Source: Linnemannia hyalina (Eukaryota > Mortierellomycota > Mortierellomycetes > Mortierellales > Mortierellaceae). From it: a stretch of DNA of 64,000 bases. Position 1 is the stretch's first letter. Every line of letters starts with the position of its first letter. The notes below the pieces were generated by a model. That model searched no databases and had not been told where the DNA came from. It saw only the letters and a list, made by a program, of their open reading frames with translations. The stretch lies in the NCBI GenBank assembly GCA_019671135.1, contig JAHRHY010000024.1:620001-684000 (forward strand), written 5' to 3'. Of the stretch, positions 24,400 to 35,079 are shown piece after piece. Both the position numbers and the translations under genes were made by a program.

Positions 24400-25905
24400 A
24401 TGAACCTTTTCTTCAACCGCAAGCCCAAGGTCACTCCAAAGGATTCGATTGTCGAGCTCAGGAACACACTCCAGATGCTCGAAAAGAGAGAAACCTTCCT
24501 CCAAACAAAGATCGACAACGAGCTCAAGATTGCCAAAGCCAATGCCACCAAGAACCGCAGAGGTACATATACCACTCTTCTTGTCATTCTGTCTTATCGC
24601 TGTGTGTCGCAAAATACTCTTTCTGCCTTGACTCCCTTGTCCTTTTTTCTATCAGGAAGTCAGTCCCTTATTGGGTAGAAGGGCTGGGCATGGTGTCATC
24701 TGGTCCTTATTTCTTCTCATATCGTACACGACACACGATCCACAGACGGACAGAGCACACTCCTTGGAACTTGCTGGATTAGAACTCCACCCCCAACAAG
24801 TGCAATGGATAACAAGGAATTCAGCCCAAACCAACGACAACACCCAGACAAACAAACAGACGCAACAACCACCACTCTCGTTTTTTTGTTCCACTACTCG
24901 CAGTACAGGAGCGCCGCTAAAAGATGACACACAGTCAGTGAGCAAAAAGCGAAAACTGACGCAACCTTTTTTTTATTTTCTTTTGCAACTCTCTTCTGTC
25001 TACTTCTCATAGCTGCCTTGATGGCATTGAAGCGCAAGAAGCAGTTTGAAGGACAGATTGAAAAGATTTCCGGTTCTCGTTTGACGATAGAGACACAGGT
25101 CATGGCCATCGAGAACGCCAACGTCAACCTCGAGACCATGAAGGCTATGCGTGCTGGTGCTGAGGCTATGAAGGGCATCCACGGAGCAATGTAAGGAATC
25201 GAAAAGCGAGTCTTGTTATAACAAAGGGGACGAGAACGACAACAACTACACTGGACTCTGGACAATTTGGCTGCGGCCACGCCATCTTTCAACGAGAAAA
25301 AAGGCGGTGCGCTACGTGTCTGTGAGAGAATTCAGTTCACTGACACCAGACTCTTTGTACTTTTTCTATCATGTAGGGATATTGCCAAGGTCGACCAGAC
25401 TATGGAGGAGATCAGGGATCAAATGGAGCTCGCCAACGAGATTTCTGATGTGATCTCACAGCCCGTCGGATTCGGTGTTGAAATGGACGATGTATGTTTG
25501 CCACCAAAAGAAGCTATTCTTGTGTCTCAACAGCCTTACAGCCTTGTTCGAATTAACATATGTGTGCTAGTGACTAATCCTTTTTTTGTCTTTTGCTTTT
25601 GTACCTGTAGGATGAGCTCGCAGCAGAACTCGACGAACTGGAGCAGGAAGAGCTGGACAAGAAGCTTATGGAGACCGAGCGGCCTCCTCAGATGGGCTTG
25701 CCCTCTGTACCGAACCATGAGCCTGGTGAGAACGCAGCAATCGGACTCTTTTGTTCATTTGGGCTACAGGGGACACGTTTAGATATCTCGCATGTAGTTT
25801 ACAATGCTCACTAACCACCGACATTCCATGTCTATTACAATAGCAGAGGAGGAGGACGAAGAGGAGGCAGAACTCAGGGAATTGCAAAAGAGTATGGCTA
25901 TGTAA
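24400..25905 (+). CDS. SNF7: ESCRT-III subunit Snf7 (Vps32/CHMP4)
   Basis: Five exons (24400-24562, 25013-25190, 25377-25491, 25611-25725, 25844-25905) join in frame to 210 aa. The basic N-terminal helical hairpin includes TPKDSIVELRNTLQMLEKRE and KIAKANATKNRRAALMALKR. The core helix contains NVNLETMKAMRAGAEAMKGI, and HGAMDIAKVDQTMEEIRDQM is diagnostic for Snf7. The acidic C-terminus (AEEEDEEEAELRELQKSMAM) holds a MIM-like Vps4-binding helix. Snf7 is the main filament-forming ESCRT-III protein for multivesicular bodies and membrane scission. The exon 2/3 junction falls inside the conserved AMDIAKVD. The 450-bp first intron is long compared with the others. Confidence 0.95.
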
Positions 25906-26265
25906 CGACGGACGCAGTGCGATTGTGTTCGTGTCCATGTCTATGTCTATGTGTCGACTGGATAAACTTTTTTTAGAAGGCAACTGGCACCCTTCTCTCA
26001 TTCTGGGAGCTGTCTTTACCGTTGCCAATGAACGATGGATGAAATACCTACCTGTTGCAAGCCTCACTTCCCTTGCCAATCCCGCCACATGTAACTTCCA
26101 CACTTTGAGAATAAAAACCAAGAAAAAAGAAGTTCCACGTGATGACTTTTACCACTACTTAAAGTCTGAACACCTACTTTCTATCAGTTCACTTTTTTTT
26201 GCTCTATTGCTTCAGTTTCTGATTCCACTTCTTTTTTTCATTACTTTTCTGTTTCCATCTCTCAC
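25906..26265. other. Intergenic region
   Basis: 360 bp: SNF7 3' flank, then a T/C-rich leader (26180-26262) for the KH-like gene. No gene seen. Confidence 0.4.
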
Positions 26266-28587
26266 ATGAACCCATCCTCCTCTCCCACCCACCCTCCTCA
26301 CCCTAGCAACACCAAACGCGCACCTCACATTCATACCTACAAACTTGCCTTCCAACTCACTCGGCCCGTCTCTGTCGAGTCCATCGTCGCGGCATTGCGG
26401 GACCTACCCTGCCCAACCCTTCTTCTGAACCTGACCACCCAATACGAAAGTGCGCCACCAATCATGGCGTCTGAAATCCGACCCCCTGGCTGGTCAACCT
26501 ACGACGACCCGACCAGGAAGGGCGGCAACAACTGGAGCTCCCACCAGGATAACTTTGGGAATAAAGGCGGCGATTACTACGAAAGCGGTGGCGCTCCCAC
26601 GACAGACGGGTGGCACTCTCGCGACTCTCGACACCCAGCATCAACAACAGCAATAGGCTCTCCACCATTTTGGCCCGCCAGCGGTACACGAATCTACGGT
26701 CATCACAACGAATTACTGCATCCACCTCCACCACCGCCACCGCCAACACGGACTGTCCAACACTTTCCTCCCAACCGCTATCCGCCTTCTTTCCAGCAAG
26801 CACTCTACTCGGCAGAACCCCACAGTAGATTTGAGTCGAATCGAGCACAATTTGAGCATCAACCAGTCTCGCCTACTCCGAGCGGATCAATAGAGGACAT
26901 GTTCGGAGGACATAAGAGCCACGATGGCTACGACAACAACTATTACAGCGCCAATACCACTCCAGAGTCAAGATCTGACCCCTGGTTCAACGGAGACTAC
27001 AGGGGCGATGAGGAGTACATACCAGAGGACTTACAAAGATCACCCTCGGAGGTATATTTTAACTCTGTTGCTACTATTTGATGTATTGTAGAATAATTTG
27101 ATTTTCTATCTCTTATCGCAACTCTTCTTGCATTTTGCTTTGTCATGGTCTCATAGTCATCTCGCTCACCTTCACATCAACTGGAGTATGGGCCAAGACA
27201 CAACCTCAGAACCCCGGCTTTCGATTTCCTGACCGGACCTATAGCCCATGGCCCCGATGCCTGCGTGATTGAAGAACGAGGTAGCATCACCTTTATCGAG
27301 CAACATGACGAGGGCCTAATCCTAGAGCCCAGGTCTCTAGAAGGAGATGGCCCAGACGATCCTCTTCTTATGGTTCACACAAGGCGGTATCTCGACCCAG
27401 TCATAGTTAACAACCCTTTGATCCATCTTCGTCTTGTCATGCCTGCTGGTCAGCTGCCAAGAGGAGATACTTTTGCGCGGATGTCTGGACACTTACGAGC
27501 GCGTCATTCGATCGACACCTTTCTCATCCCACACGAATCAAGCAATACGCCGAGTCATCATGATGTTGTCTTTGGATTGTCAGGGACGTTGGATCGAGTC
27601 TGTCGAGCGCTTCGGGATCTTTTAGAGCGGCTGGTTCATGGTACAGATGGCTTTGTCTTTTGGAGGCTGAGCCTTCTCATCCCGCTCGATATCATCCACC
27701 TAGTTGCGGACGGACGGAAGGAACGATCACCTGTAGAACCATGGGTCAGTTTTTCTAGGTGTTCGCTTCCACGGCTCAGGAACGCGACGGGGAGGATATA
27801 CGATTCGATTTCGAACACAGACGAGTGCATACTGTCGATTCAGTCTTGTTCTTTGGATGTAATGCTGAATGCAGTTCAGTGTTTGGGCGATGTGATGGCG
27901 CAAGAGGAGGATGCTCTTCTTCTGTGCGAGGAGTTTTACACAGGTGGCTGGCCGAGTGTCATTCCAGCAGAGAGAAGGCTACCCAAGGAGCTCACTCACT
28001 CCTCTACCAACTTGGATCGCTTGACGCCAGCTGGCTATATCCTGCGACCGGAGATGAAGGAATGTCTTCAAGTCATACGAGTGTCCCGGTACCACATCCA
28101 GCTCCTTTTGTCGGCTAGACATGCATCGTTGCTGACCAGTGACCATGGGAACTTTGTTCGGCGTTTTTGTAGAGAGGCAGGAGCGTTGGTTTCGTTCTCA
28201 GAGGAGGTCCCTACTGAGGATGGGTCGCCCATTCGATTCTGCGACATCGGAAGCAACAACACCCAGGCTCTTGAGGTTTCCGTGCACGAGATCATACGGT
28301 GGCTGTATGAGATGGCTTCCGGAGGCTGGTCGATCTATATTGTTGTCCCTGAGCGGATCGCGGTGTCGTGGCGAAGTCGAGAGATTGTTGCTGGCTGGAC
28401 ATGGCGTGGGTTCTTGCACACAGTGAAAGATATGTCGGAATTCTGTCCACCAACGAGTGCTGATGCTTTTGAACTTGAACCTTCAGAGGAGGAGTCGGTG
28501 CTGGACATCAAGAGCAAGACGATGGGGGCTGGAATCCGGGCTGCTGTCCGGGCTATTCTCTCGGCGATGTACTCGCGCGATGGCTGA
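26266..28587 (+). CDS. Unrecognised protein with degenerate KH-like repeats
   Basis: Two exons (26266-27051, 27157-28587) give 738 aa from the first ATG; an in-frame ATG at 26464 (MASEIRPPGW) is an equally reasonable start. Residues 1-300 are disordered: Pro, His, Asn, Tyr and Gly-rich, with a run of eight prolines. Residues about 340-720 are globular with four segments that each begin with a beta-strand-like IHLRLVMPAG, WRLSLLIPLD, YHIQLLLSAR or SIYIVVPERI and, in the better ones, close with an amphipathic helix such as VCRALRDLLERL. This spacing resembles KH domains, but no GxxG loop is present. I do not recognise a named family. RNA binding is an inference from topology only. Confidence 0.7.
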
Positions 28588-28949
28588 TCAGCACAAGGAC
28601 AAGGACAAGAGGACAAGGGCTGGATCGAATCGGATTGACTGATTGTCGCAGACTGATGGACATACGACTACGACGACGCCAAAGGGTGCGCCAACAACAC
28701 TCCTTTTTTTTTTTTCTTGCTGCAGCTTTCATCAATTTTGTTTCTCTTCTTTTTCCACTTTGCGTCTCCTCTCCCTCCATCTCTTCACCCTCAGTTTTCA
28801 CACACTCGCACACACCCACAAACCTTTTTACATATTCACTCACAGAGCTCACTTTTCACACCCTTTCCTTCCGCATACTCACACACATATCCTTCTACAA
28901 CACGCATTAAAGACAACACCAGTCTAAAAAAAAAATTGATACACTGAAA
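28588..28949. promoter_or_regulatory. Glutamine synthetase leader region
   Basis: 362 bp. A T-run at 28704-28715 is followed by a pyrimidine-rich tract to 28900, then an A-rich segment just before the ATG. Confidence 0.45.
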
Positions 28950-31409
28950 ATGTCGTCTGCTAACCAGGCCCGCAAGGATGCTATCCGCGACAACGTTCTT
29001 CGTCCAAGTCGAAACGTCCCCTACCCTTCCAAGGACGGCAAACCCATATACATGTCCGAGTTCTTTGGCGAGAGTGTCTTTGGTCTGGCCCAGATCTCCA
29101 AGGCTCTCCCCAAGCCGGCTTATGCCCAGTTCTTGCGCAAGATGCGTGGTGGTCAGGCGCTGGACAAAAGCACTGCTGATGCGATCGCTCACGCAGTCCG
29201 TATCTGGGCCATGGACAAGGGCGCGACCCATTTCACACACTGGTTCCAACCTCAGACTGGGACCACTGCTGAGAAGCACGATGCTTTCTTGACCCTCAAG
29301 ACCACTCACGGCCAAGCAGGACTTGAAGAGGTAATTGTCTTTTTCCAAAAAAAAAAAAAAAAGAGCGTGGGATATTTTTTTCTTTGATTTTCTCATTCAC
29401 TCACGCATGTTCTTTTTTTCTTCCCTTCCCCCTGTCTTTGGGTGTCTCACCCCTTGACATTTTTTTTCGCTTAACCCCTATTGTATCGCATGGATCCAAT
29501 CATGGCATAGGTCAAAGCCATCGACGCCTTCTCTGGCACTCAGCTCCTCCAGGCTGAACCCGACGCATCGTCCTTCCCCTCTGGTGGCATGCGAACAACA
29601 TTCGAGGCTCGTGGGTACACCGTCTGGGATACCACTTCGCCCATGTTTGTCCAGCACGGACCCCACAAGACCACCGTCCTCTATATCCCCTCCATTTTCA
29701 TTTCCTACAATGGTGATGCTCTGGATGAAAAGACGGTTCTGCTGCGTTCCACCGAGCAGGTTGCCAAGGCAGCCCTGGCTGTCCTCGCCCTCCTCGAGCC
29801 CGTCCCCCAGGGTGTGCCCCCACAGACGAACGTTGTCTACACGACCCTCGGAACTGAGCAGGAATACTTTTTGGTGGATCGTGCGCTGTATGTACTCCGA
29901 CCAGATCTCAAGATTACCGGACGCACTCTTGTTGGTGCTCTGCCTGCGAAGCACCAGCAAATGGAGGATCACTACTTTGGTCACATCCCCTCGCGTGTGC
30001 TTGCGACGATGAGTGAGGCCGAGTTGGAGCTGTACAAGCTTGGAGTACCCATCAAGACTCGCCACAATGAGGTCGCACCCCAGCAGTTTGAGTTGGCCCC
30101 CATCTTTGAAGAAACCTCGCTCGCTGTGGACCACAACCTGTTGACGATGGATGTCCTCTCTAAGATTGCGCATCGCAACAACCTCAAGGTCTTGTTCCAC
30201 GAGAAGCCATTCAGAGGTGTCAATGGGTCTGGAAAGCACTGCAATTGGTCCCTTTCGACTGGCTCTGGCGAGAACCTCCTCGATCCCACCATCAAACCCG
30301 AGACCAACTACCGCTTCCTGTTGTTCTTGCTCGCGACTCTGGATGCTGTCCAACGCCACGGAGGTTTGCTGAGAGCTGGTATTGCCAGTGCAAGTAACGA
30401 ACATCGTCTTGGAGCAAACGAAGCGCCTCCTGCGATCATCTCGGCCTTTTTGGGACAGCATTTGACTGAGGTTCTGGATTCGATTGAGGAGTCGCGACCA
30501 GTCAAGAACTTTTCGATGCCCGACATGAGGACCATCAAGCTAGGAGGCACTGCGTTAGATGTGATGGTCTCGACCCTGCCCGATATCTCGCGTGACTTGA
30601 CGGACCGTAACCGTACCTCGCCCTTTGCTTTCACCGGCAACAAGTTTGAGTTCCGTGCAGTTGGATCCAAACAGTCGCCCTCGTTCCCCATGACGCTCTT
30701 GAACGCTGCTGTTGCATCGTCTCTGCAGGATATCGCCGAGGCGTTGAGAAAGGCAGCTGGCGACAAGGCCTTCCCCTCGGACGCTGACAAGCTCAAGGTC
30801 ATCCGACAGTACATTGCGTCGACCAAGAGTGTCCGTTTCGAGGGTGACAACTATTCGGACGACTGGAGGAAGGAGGCGGCCAAGCGTGGACTGCTCAACA
30901 TTACCAACTGCCCCGACGCGTTTGACCAGATTGTGGAGGAGAAGAACTCGACTATGCTGTGCAAGCTCGGCATCTTTTCCAAATCGGAACTCTCGTCGCG
31001 TCATTACATTTTAATGGAGCGATACTCTAAGGATCTGTTACTCGAGGCCAACACTCTACGCACTATTCTGGCGCAACAGATCCTCCCAGCCGCGTTCGAG
31101 TACAGAGCTGCGTTGGCGTCGTCGTGTGCTCAGCAGCAGGCGATCAAGTTATCGGCGGGACCTGAGCTCAAGACCTTGAACCAGACTACACCCTTGGTCG
31201 AGAAACTTCAGGAGTGGATTGACAAGCTGGATGATGCCATCATCAAGGTCCATTTGGCGGCTCATGACCCCTCGGCTGAGGCTAGGGCTTCTGCGAAGCA
31301 CTTGTTGCCCACGATGGAGGGCGCTCGTGAGGTCGCCGATGAGCTGGAAGATATTATTGCGGACAAGTACTTCCCCCTCCCCAAGATGGCTGAGCTTCTC
31401 TGGTTCTAG
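28950..31409 (+). CDS. Glutamine synthetase, type III
   Basis: Two exons (28950-29330, 29511-31409) give 759 aa, about twice the length of ordinary fungal GSII. The order fits GSIII: an N-terminal region with MRTTFEARGYTVWDTTSPMF; the catalytic core with LGTEQEYFLVDR (metal-binding Glu), TRHNEVAPQQFELAPIFEE and VLFHEKPFRGVNGSGKH (His/Gly ATP-glutamate loop); then FTGNKFEFRAVGS; and a long C-terminal helical region ending KYFPLPKMAELLWF. It ligates ammonia to glutamate with ATP, probably in the cytosol since no targeting peptide is seen. All key residues I can judge are intact. The sparse intron content (one) differs from neighbouring genes and could hint at an acquired gene. Confidence 0.93.
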
Positions 31410-31775
31410 GCTGTTCATGGGTTGGTAGGCTGTCCCTTTTCTTTTTTTCTTTCATCTCACCCTGTTTTTTTTTCGTACTCTCTTCTTTTCATGTCGGTTC
31501 TGTAATTATGAAAGGCCATTGGACGGAAATAAAGTCGGTTTTATTGCTTTTGTACAAAACGACAACATAGCTCTATACTGAATACTTGGCAGCGAGCGTA
31601 ATCATTGTCCTCCTCCTCTCTTTTCGGGTGCTAAGGAGCGAGCTGGCAGTTGAAAGCATTTGTCACTTGCATCTTACACTTGAAAGGCGTTTATATGTGG
31701 CTCGATATGTAAACACTCAACAAAAGGCACAGCACGTACTTGTTTCTCTACTTGTTTTGCTGGAGCAAGGGTTAA
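31410..31775. other. 3' flank of glutamine synthetase
   Basis: 366 bp with a T-rich stretch and AATAAAG at 31529 as a candidate poly(A) signal. It ends in the left copy of a LINE target-site duplication at 31761-31775. Confidence 0.45.
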
Positions 31776-32097
31776 TTTTTGTACACAATTTTATTTCTCT
31801 AACAAATAGCACAGAAAAGTCATTTGGAAGTAAAAAGGAAACTACAGACCAAACTCTTCAGTGCACCATCCACCAGTTGCAGTCCGGTCCAGAACCTGGC
31901 TCTGCGCAACAATTGTCGCTGCTCTTCACAGCTTAAACGGAAGAAAATAAAACTAGATACGAATGAAGGGGATTCTTCCCATCCTCTCCATCATTGACAA
32001 CCTCCTCCTTCCTAACAAACCTTTACAACGACTGCTCGTTAGCAGCGCGTGGGTCCTCGGTGGTTCCAGGGTACCTTCCTTAATCATATGTGGCTAG
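31776..32097 (-). mobile_element. 5'-truncated LINE (non-LTR retrotransposon) copy A
   Basis: Reverse-strand copy of the 3' end of the LINE seen complete to its stop at 46210-47305: same GTGTAC-poly(A) terminus (here TTTTTGTACAC at 31776), same 3' UTR and the last part of the coding frame. Flanks form an imperfect target-site duplication: tggagcaagggttaa at 31761-31775 and tggagcaaggtaa at 32098-32110. It is more diverged than the 46-48 kb copies, so older. It lies in the 5' flank of tRNA-Arg, with its 5' end facing the tRNA. Confidence 0.88.
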
Positions 32098-32119
32098 TGG
32101 AGCAAGGTAAGCGAAACAG

Positions 32120-32146
32120 TTTTTTTTTTTTTTTTTTTTTGTACAC
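32120..32146 (-). mobile_element. Minimal LINE insertion (3' stub plus poly(A)), copy B
   Basis: Twenty-one T followed by GTACAC, the reverse complement of the LINE terminus GTGTAC-poly(A). It is flanked by a perfect 14-bp direct repeat, ggtaagcgaaacag, at 32106-32119 and 32147-32160. Only six bases of element were copied before integration. Confidence 0.85.
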
Positions 32147-32219
32147 GGTAAGCGAAACAGGCAAGCTTTGTGATTTTATTTTCTTATTGAAAATTGAAGG
32201 TCCTTGCAGTCTCACTTTT

Positions 32220-32304
32220 CGCGTTTCCGGCACCAAAACCGGCTCAACCACCATGATCCCTTAATTAAATTAATGCGCTAGATCATGGTGATCCCAGAAA
32301 CGCG
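32220..32304. repeat. Interrupted inverted repeat, possible MITE or hairpin
   Basis: Outer arms cgcgtttc (32220-32227) and gaaacgcg (32297-32304), and inner arms caccatgatc (32249-32258) and gatcatggtg (32281-32290), are perfect inverted pairs around an AT-rich centre. The left side carries an extra insert between arms. It lies about 120 bp upstream of tRNA-Arg. Confidence 0.6.
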
Positions 32305-32421
32305 ACAAAAAATCGCGACTTTGGCCCCAGATCGGCCCCCAAACGCCTCTTTCAGTCGCCATTCGCCTGTCATTACTATAAATATGCCCATAAATTAAAC
32401 TTTCTATGTTTACATGGTTCC

Positions 32422-32494
32422 GCCCTCGTGGGAAAATGGATATTCCATCTCCCTCCTAAGGTGAAAGTTCTAGGTTCGAGTCCTAGCGTGGGCG
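32422..32494 (+). tRNA. tRNA-Arg (anticodon CCT)
   Basis: 73 nt folding as a full cloverleaf: acceptor GCCCTCG/CGTGGGC, D stem GGAA/TTCC with GG in the loop, anticodon loop CTCCTAA, perfect T stem CTAGG/CCTAG with loop TTCGAGT, discriminator G. No intron. Two T-T mismatches lie in the acceptor stem (position 5:68) and the anticodon stem (middle pair). TTTTT follows 4 bp downstream as a pol III terminator, and TATAAATA is found about 45 bp upstream. Confidence 0.85.
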
Positions 32495-32597
32495 AATTCT
32501 TTTTGCTACTTTTGGTGGCGCCTTCTTATCACGTGACTTCATAGGTGTAAGGAATAAGGATGTGATGGAAGTGAAGGTTGCATCAAGCGATCAGCAA

Positions 32598-32671
32598 GTT
32601 TGTATGGTGTAGTTGGTTATCACGTCTGTCTAACACACAGACGGTCCTCGGTTCAAGTCCGAGTACAAACA
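32598..32671 (+). tRNA. tRNA-Val (anticodon AAC)
   Basis: 74 nt with a perfect acceptor GTTTGTA/TACAAAC, anticodon loop CTAACAC (AAC), T arm CTCGG TTCAAGT CCGAG and discriminator A; CTTTT follows as terminator. It is identical base for base to the minus-strand copy at 45991-46064. Confidence 0.96.
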
Positions 32672-34675
32672 CTTTTGCATTTCTTTTTGTTTACTAGCTG
32701 GCTGCCCGGGGGCGATTTTTGTTTATGGGTGGGACTGTAAGGAAGTGTAGAACCCAGGTCCTGCCCAACGCATTTTTTTTTTTGGACTCTGAGCTTGATT
32801 GTCTTTTTTGACGCGTTTGCAAGCATTGTTTTCTCACGAATAGAATAACGTAAGACTAGGAAATTTTCCACTTTAGAATGATGGGCAAGGGTAAAAGAGA
32901 TACGATCGATCATGATAACATAGGGGAGTTGCCAATTGTCGCATTGCGCGACTTTGCCGTTTCTTTTTTGCTTTTATTTTTCGATCATGTAGCAAGAGAC
33001 AAGAGAGTCCATTGATACAAAGCTTACACGCAGATTGGCTTACGATAACATGAATAAAAGGGAGTAGAGTGGGTTGAAAAAAAAAAAAAGACAGGCAAAG
33101 TTCAGGCAAGCAGTGATGGAAAAAAAACGGTCTAGACACCTGAATAAAAAGAAAGAGGGCCAATTCGTAACGACCCTTGTGGTCCTCTTTGTTCCTTTTA
33201 CTGCCGCACCATGATTTTCCCATCTCGGCAACTAAGCTTCGTCTTGACGCAAGGATGAGGAAAGGGAACAAAAAGTGGGGTGAACTCAGCGCGTGGTCGT
33301 GGGAAGTAAATGCTTGGTCATAGGGTGTTATGTCAGATACATGACGAGTGTTGTCGTGGGTGTCATCTCTTCCTTTCTTCCTCACCCTTGCCCCCCTCTC
33401 ACCCTAAACGACGTTTCATTATTTTCGCTTTTTTTTTCTCAGAGGAAACCATGGCCCATGGTCAAACTTTCAAGGACTAGTGTGACCAGGCCGAAAGATC
33501 GAAAAAATACCATCAACAGTAAAAAGCACTCTCGAGCTGCGTCTCCTCTCCCAGGAAAGGGAAGATCTGTTTGTGGGATAAACAAAAGACACCAAAAAAC
33601 ACAGCAACATGATGTGCATGCAGAATAATTTCTCCTTTAGTTCTTCAGAAGGAATAGGCTAACAAGTGAAAAAATAAAAAAAGGGGTGAGGAAAAGGAAG
33701 GGATTAGATAAAACTGTGGCAAAATGTTGAATGGGTGAATATATGATATCATATTCCAGGCACCGATCTAAATGTGAACTGCTTCGTGGTATGTTCTTAC
33801 TCATGCTGTATGCCGCAGAAAAACGTTGGACATGATGGAATTGGATCCCGTCTACTGCCTCAACGTGAACCGTAGATGCGGTGTGAGTCGTAGGTGGACG
33901 CAGTTGAGTGGGTCGCAACAAACAAATCAACTAAAAAGTTAGAAAAAAAAGTGCGATGGTAGAGAACTTTGTGCCCGCACTCCCTCACCAGCCGCGAACT
34001 ATAAAGTGGGCTAGAAACCACTTGGTTGTCTGTTTGTAGCAGATGGGTAGAAAGGGAAAGAGACAAGGAGAAGAAGCGAGAAGGGAAGAATGCAAACCGG
34101 TCAGGGGTAAGCAAGAAAACAAATTGAGCCCTTTTCTGGAGCGAACAAAAAAAGAGTAGAAAAAGACAGAGCTTGCAGCTATTCTCATCCATCTCTCGTT
34201 TAAGCAAAGTAAAGAAAAAGAGAGCTATCGTTTATGGCCCACTTATCAGTCAAACAAAAACGCCATCAAATATAAACAAAAAAAAACAAAAAGCAACAGC
34301 TTTAAGAAGAGAGGTACGTGACACCATCTCCTTTCTCAATTGCTTTTCTTTGCATCTATGGCCTAGTCCAACCCAACGATGGGCAGTGTCTACCCTTGTT
34401 TGTTTTATTTTGTTTCTTGATCGTGCATGTATGTTTATTTCTGTGAGTACATGGCCTAACCAATGGGTCCATTCGTCATACCATGTTGGATAAAAGGGTC
34501 CCGAAAATGAGTGCAAGACCGCGTTTCGCATTGACTTTTTTTTTCGGTCGGTCGGTCGGACTTTGGTTACAATGCGGGCGGCGTTGGGGACATGGTCCGT
34601 TTCTCTGGTTCTCGGGCACCTTGATGATGTCTGTCGTGCACAGTAATATCTGATGCATCAGTCAGTGTGATTGAA
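32672..34675. other. Gene-poor intergenic region
   Basis: 2 kb with no convincing gene on either strand; the short open frames have no coherent domains. It holds several A or T homopolymer runs (32773-32782, 33077-33089). Confidence 0.4.
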
Positions 34676-34792
34676 GAGAAAGGAAAAGAGAATTAAAGAA
34701 AGACAAAAGAGATAAAGGAGATGAAAGAGGAGAGAAGGTGAAAAGAGAAAGAGAAAAGAAAAAAGAGAAAGAGGAAAGAGAGCGATGTGGCC
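34676..34792. promoter_or_regulatory. Purine-rich block with no annotated minus-strand gene
   Basis: Almost pure A/G on the plus strand, the mirror image of the pyrimidine leaders that precede start codons in this window. It would suit a minus-strand promoter or leader, but no minus-strand gene is seen below it. Confidence 0.4.
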
Positions 34793-34819
34793 CTGACTGA
34801 CTGACTGACTGACTGACTG
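34793..34819. repeat. CTGA tetranucleotide microsatellite
   Basis: Six to seven perfect ctga units. Confidence 0.9.
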
Positions 34820-35079
34820 GGTCGGAGGATTCAACAACAGAGTTTTAGATGGACAGAGCGGAGAAAATCACTCGAACTCACAAACATCGCCCTCGTGTCC
34901 TCTGTCAACGTTCATTCATTCAATAACCACTCTGTCTGTGTTGTCTATCGTGACCAACACAGGCAGGCACCAACGGGCAAATGCCAATGCTGGTGGAATA
35001 GATGACCGACGATTGTTTGACCATCTTTCATGTGCGATGTATGCCTCGGTCCATCCTGTCCGGGGCATCTCAATTGCTA

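Noticed and set aside
29478..30461. 327-codon minus-strand frame
   Set aside because: Antisense to the conserved glutamine synthetase coding exon.
34617..34660. Box C/D snoRNA-like TGATGAT...CTGA pair
   Set aside because: Spacing too short and no terminal stem.
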